NCBI RefSeq assembly: GCF_004784475.1
Contig: NZ_SRRT01000002.1
Location: 953,704-1,017,703, forward strand
Source: Streptomyces bauhiniae
GTDB taxonomy: Bacteria > Actinomycetota > Actinomycetes > Streptomycetales > Streptomycetaceae
Reading direction: 5' to 3'
Length of the DNA stretch: 64,000 bases
The notes under the pieces are model-generated. The model was not told the DNA's origin, ran no database searches, and was given only the letters and a program-made list of their open reading frames with translations. Within the stretch, counting starts at the first letter, position 1, and each line of letters starts with the position of its first letter. Positions 61,430-64,000 of this stretch are shown here, piece by piece. A program made the position numbers and the translations under genes.

Positions 61430-63328
61430 TCAGCTCTCCTGGTTCTGCCGTGCGCCGACGTCCTGGACGGCGAGGCTCGCGCTGATCCGGCCGGCGATCT
61501 CCACCGGGGTGAGACCGATGTCGGCCAGCACCTCGCTCCGTTTGGCGTGTGCGAGGAACTGGTCCGGGATGCCGAACCGTCGTACGGGCACGTCCACATC
61601 GGCGTCCCCGAGGGCCAGCGCCACGGCCGAACCCACGCCCGCCGCCCGGCTGTTGTCCTCGACGACGGCCACCAGCCGGTGCCGGGCGGCGAGTCCGGGC
61701 AGGGCGGGGTCGACGGGCTTGACCCAACGCGGGTCCACCACCGTGCAGTTGAGCCCCCGCGCCCCGAGCAGCGAGGCGACCTGGAGGCAGACCGGCGCCA
61801 TCACGCCGACGGCGACGAGGAGTACGTCGGGCTCGTCGTCCCGGTGGAGGACGTCCATGCCGCCGACATGTCCGAGGGCCGGGATCTCGGGGCCGGCGGA
61901 CTCCTTGGGGAAGCGGATCAGGGTGGGGGCGTCGTCCACCGCGACCGCCTCGCGCAACTGGGCCCGGAGCTGGGCCGCGTCGCGCGGGGCGGCGATCCTC
62001 AGGCCGGGGACGACCTGGAGGATCGACATGTCCCACATGCCGTTGTGCGAGGCGCCGTCGACACCGGTGACCCCGGCGCGGTCCAGCACGAAGGTCACCC
62101 CGCAGCGGTGCAGCGCCACGTCCATCAGCAGTTGGTCGAAGGCGCGGTTGAGGAAGGTGGCGTAGACGGCGACGACCGGGTGCGCTCCCCCGGTGGCCAC
62201 GCCCGCCGCGGAGACGGCCGCGTGCTGCTCGGCGATCCCGACGTCCCAGACCCGGTCGGGGAAGCGCGCCGCGAACGGGCCGAGGCCGACCGGGTGCAGC
62301 ATGGCCGCCGTGATGGCGACGACATCCTCGCGCTCCTCCCCGATCCGGAGGATCTCCTCGCCGAACACCGAGGTCCACGAGGGCCCGCCGGTGGGGCTGA
62401 GCGGGGCGCAGGTCAGCGGGTCCATCACACCGACGGTGTGGAAGTGGTCCTCCTCGTGCGCCAGGGCCGGCGGATACCCGCGCCCCTTCTCGGTGAGGCA
62501 GTGCACCAGCACCGGCCCGTGGAACCGCTTGGCCCGGCGCAGCGCGGACTCGACGGCGCCGATGTCATGGCCGTCGATGGGGCCCACGTACTTCAGCCCC
62601 AGGTCCTCGAACATGCCCTGCGGGGCGAAGGCGTCCTTGAACCCCTTCTTGGCGCCGTGCGCGGCCTCGTACAGCAGCCCGCCCACGACCGGGGTGCGCT
62701 GGAGCGCCTCCTTGCCCCAGGCGAGGACCTGCTCGTAGCCGTCGGTGGTGCGCAGGGTGGCGAGGTGGTTGGCGAGGCCGCCGATCGTCGGCGCGTACGA
62801 GCGCTCGTTGTCGTTGACGACGATGATCAGCGGGCGGTCCTTGGCGGCCGCGATGTTGTTCAGCGCCTCCCAGGCCATGCCGCCGGTCAGCGCGCCGTCC
62901 CCGATGACCGCGACGACGTGCCCGCGCTCCCCGAGCACCTGGTGCGCCTTGGCGAGGCCGTCGGCCCAGCCGAGGGAGGTGGAGGCGTGACTGTTCTCCA
63001 CGATGTCGTGCTCGGACTCCTCGCGCGAGGGATAGCCGGACAGGCCCCCCTTGCCGCGCAGCTTGGAGAAGTCCTGACGGCCCGTCAGCAGCTTGTGCAC
63101 ATAGCTCTGGTGCCCGGTGTCCCACACGATGCGGTCTTCCGGTGACTCGAAGACCCGGTGCAGGGCGATGGTCAGTTCCACCACGCCCAGGTTCGGGCCG
63201 AGGTGCCCCCCGGTCCTCGACACCGCCTCCACCAGGAACTCGCGTACCTCACCGGACAGTTCGCCCAAGTCGTCCTGTGACAGCGCCTTCAGGTCGCGTG
63301 GTCCCCGGATGCTCTCCAGAATCGTCAC
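61430..63328 (-). CDS. dxs: 1-deoxy-D-xylulose-5-phosphate synthase
   Basis: 632 aa TPP enzyme: [55 protein letters not shown] (TPP motif), [20 protein letters not shown] (catalytic Glu), [20 protein letters not shown]. First step of the MEP isoprenoid pathway, condensing pyruvate with glyceraldehyde 3-phosphate. Located between ispG and hpnO, so probably a second, hopanoid-dedicated Dxs. Starts at GTG 63328. Confidence 0.95.
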   Translation of the reverse strand: MTILESIRGPRDLKALSQDDLGELSGEVREFLVEAVSRTGGHLGPNLGVVELTIALHRVFESPEDRIVWDTGHQSYVHKLLTGRQDFSKLRGKGGLSGYPSREESEHDIVENSHASTSLGWADGLAKAHQVLGERGHVVAVIGDGALTGGMAWEALNNIAAAKDRPLIIVVNDNERSYAPTIGGLANHLATLRTTDGYEQVLAWGKEALQRTPVVGGLLYEAAHGAKKGFKDAFAPQGMFEDLGLKYVGPIDGHDIGAVESALRRAKRFHGPVLVHCLTEKGRGYPPALAHEEDHFHTVGVMDPLTCAPLSPTGGPSWTSVFGEEILRIGEEREDVVAITAAMLHPVGLGPFAARFPDRVWDVGIAEQHAAVSAAGVATGGAHPVVAVYATFLNRAFDQLLMDVALHRCGVTFVLDRAGVTGVDGASHNGMWDMSILQVVPGLRIAAPRDAAQLRAQLREAVAVDDAPTLIRFPKESAGPEIPALGHVGGMDVLHRDDEPDVLLVAVGVMAPVCLQVASLLGARGLNCTVVDPRWVKPVDPALPGLAARHRLVAVVEDNSRAAGVGSAVALALGDADVDVPVRRFGIPDQFLAHAKRSEVLADIGLTPVEIAGRISASLAVQDVGARQNQES

Positions 63329-63362
63329 GCCGGCCCCCTCTCGGTCCGTGCCGTGCTCTGCC

Positions 63363-64000
63363 TCAACTCACCTGATCCGCGGCGCCGTTCTCCTCGGCCA
63401 GCCGCATGGCCTCCTCGATGAGGGTCTCCACGATCTTCGACTCCGGGACGGTCTTGATGACCTTCCCCTTCACGAAGATCTGCCCCTTGCCGTTGCCCGA
63501 GGCAACCCCGAGATCCGCCTCGCGCGCCTCGCCGGGGCCGTTCACCACGCACCCCATGACCGCCACCCGCAGCGGGACCTCCATACCGGTCAGGCCCGCG
63601 GTGACCTCCTCGGCCAGCTTGTAGACGTCCACCTGGGCCCGCCCGCAGGAGGGGCAGGACACGATCTCCAGGCCGCGCTGCTTCAGGTTCAGCGACTCCA
63701 GAATCTGGTTGCCGACCTTGACCTCCTCCACCGGCGGAGCCGACAGGGAGACGCGGATCGTGTCACCGATGCCCTCGGAGAGCAGCGCGCCGAAGGCGAC
63801 GGCGGACTTGATGGTGCCCTGGAATGCCGGGCCCGCCTCCGTCACACCCAGGTGGAGCGGGTAGTCGCACTGGGCGGCGAGCTGGCGGTACGCCTCGATC
63901 ATCACGACCGGGTCGTTGTGCTTCACCGAGATCTTGATGTCCCGGAAATCGTGCTCCTCGAACAGCGACGCCTCCCACAGCGCCGACTCCACCAGCGCCT
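63363..64000 (-). CDS. ispG: 4-hydroxy-3-methylbut-2-enyl diphosphate synthase (5' end outside window)
   Basis: The C-terminal 210 or so residues; the frame is open to the window edge. [60 protein letters not shown] and [20 protein letters not shown] carry the three [4Fe-4S] cysteines. Sixth MEP-pathway enzyme. 34 bp before dxs on the same strand, hence one transcript. Confidence 0.95.
   Translation of the reverse strand, partial: ALVESALWEASLFEEHDFRDIKISVKHNDPVVMIEAYRQLAAQCDYPLHLGVTEAGPAFQGTIKSAVAFGALLSEGIGDTIRVSLSAPPVEEVKVGNQILESLNLKQRGLEIVSCPSCGRAQVDVYKLAEEVTAGLTGMEVPLRVAVMGCVVNGPGEAREADLGVASGNGKGQIFVKGKVIKTVPESKIVETLIEEAMRLAEENGAADQVS

Noticed and set aside
63329..63362. A TPP riboswitch or other structured leader before dxs
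   Set aside because: Only 34 bp separate ispG and dxs, too short, and no THI-box-like sequence is visible.

Overview
The window is high-GC actinobacterial DNA and almost certainly a Streptomyces chromosome. The evidence is strong G/C at third codon positions, many GTG/TTG starts, dense 4-bp stop/start overlaps, a conservon (cvn) operon, bldA-type TTA codons, and the hpnO-dxs-ispG hopanoid/isoprenoid gene order at the right edge.

Layout. 1-9.6 kb: regulator/oxidoreductase pairs with palindromic operators (a truncated alcohol dehydrogenase opposite an XRE regulator broken by one nonsense codon; a TetR-SMR-SMR efflux operon; TetR/SDR and LysR/SDR units), a GAF-SpoIIE phosphatase, a small secreted protein and a decayed stretch holding SDR and membrane-protein remnants. 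9.7-17.4 kb: a compact six-gene operon of trypsin-like protease with a degenerate NTPase domain, PknG-like zinc-ribbon/kinase/TPR protein, vWA-zinc-ribbon protein, four-helix membrane protein, solute-binding lipoprotein and Trypco1 protein. It looks like the mycobacterial PknG-GlnX-GlnH sensing module merged with a predicted trypsin/Trypco1 conflict system. Its first two genes hold the only two in-frame TTA codons I found in the window. 17.4-28.4 kb: PhoD-like phosphatase, an orphan ctaD with a small partner, an NmrA-type reductase, tRNA-Pro, a split transketolase behind a MerR-type promoter, and the kbl-tdh threonine-degradation operon. 28.5-32.8 kb: a cvn operon whose sensor kinase ends in a His/Met-rich repeat tail. 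33-36.2 kb: membrane protein, barstar-like protein, SulP transporter.

36.2-53.3 kb is a sulfur-scavenging supercluster: four flavin-dependent (LLM) monooxygenases with an FMN reductase, a polar-amino-acid-type ABC transporter (two binding proteins, two permeases, one ATPase), a GNAT enzyme, an FAD/NAD(P)-binding protein, and a taurine/sulfonate ABC-TauD operon. Both leftward operons are preceded by tiny leader peptides ending in Cys-Cys, unannotated-size ORFs that suggest cysteine-responsive attenuation. The parts fit one job: import organosulfur compounds, cleave C-S bonds with reduced flavin or 2-oxoglutarate, and switch on when cysteine is short.

53.4-64 kb: a sigma-like/transmembrane fusion protein, SRPBCC protein, metallo-beta-lactamase-fold hydrolase, GDSL hydrolase, tyrosine phosphatase, an XRE-cupin regulator with a 40-aa membrane partner and two operator-like palindromes, then hpnO, dxs and the 3' part of ispG. 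I saw no rRNA, CRISPR array, insertion sequence or prophage.
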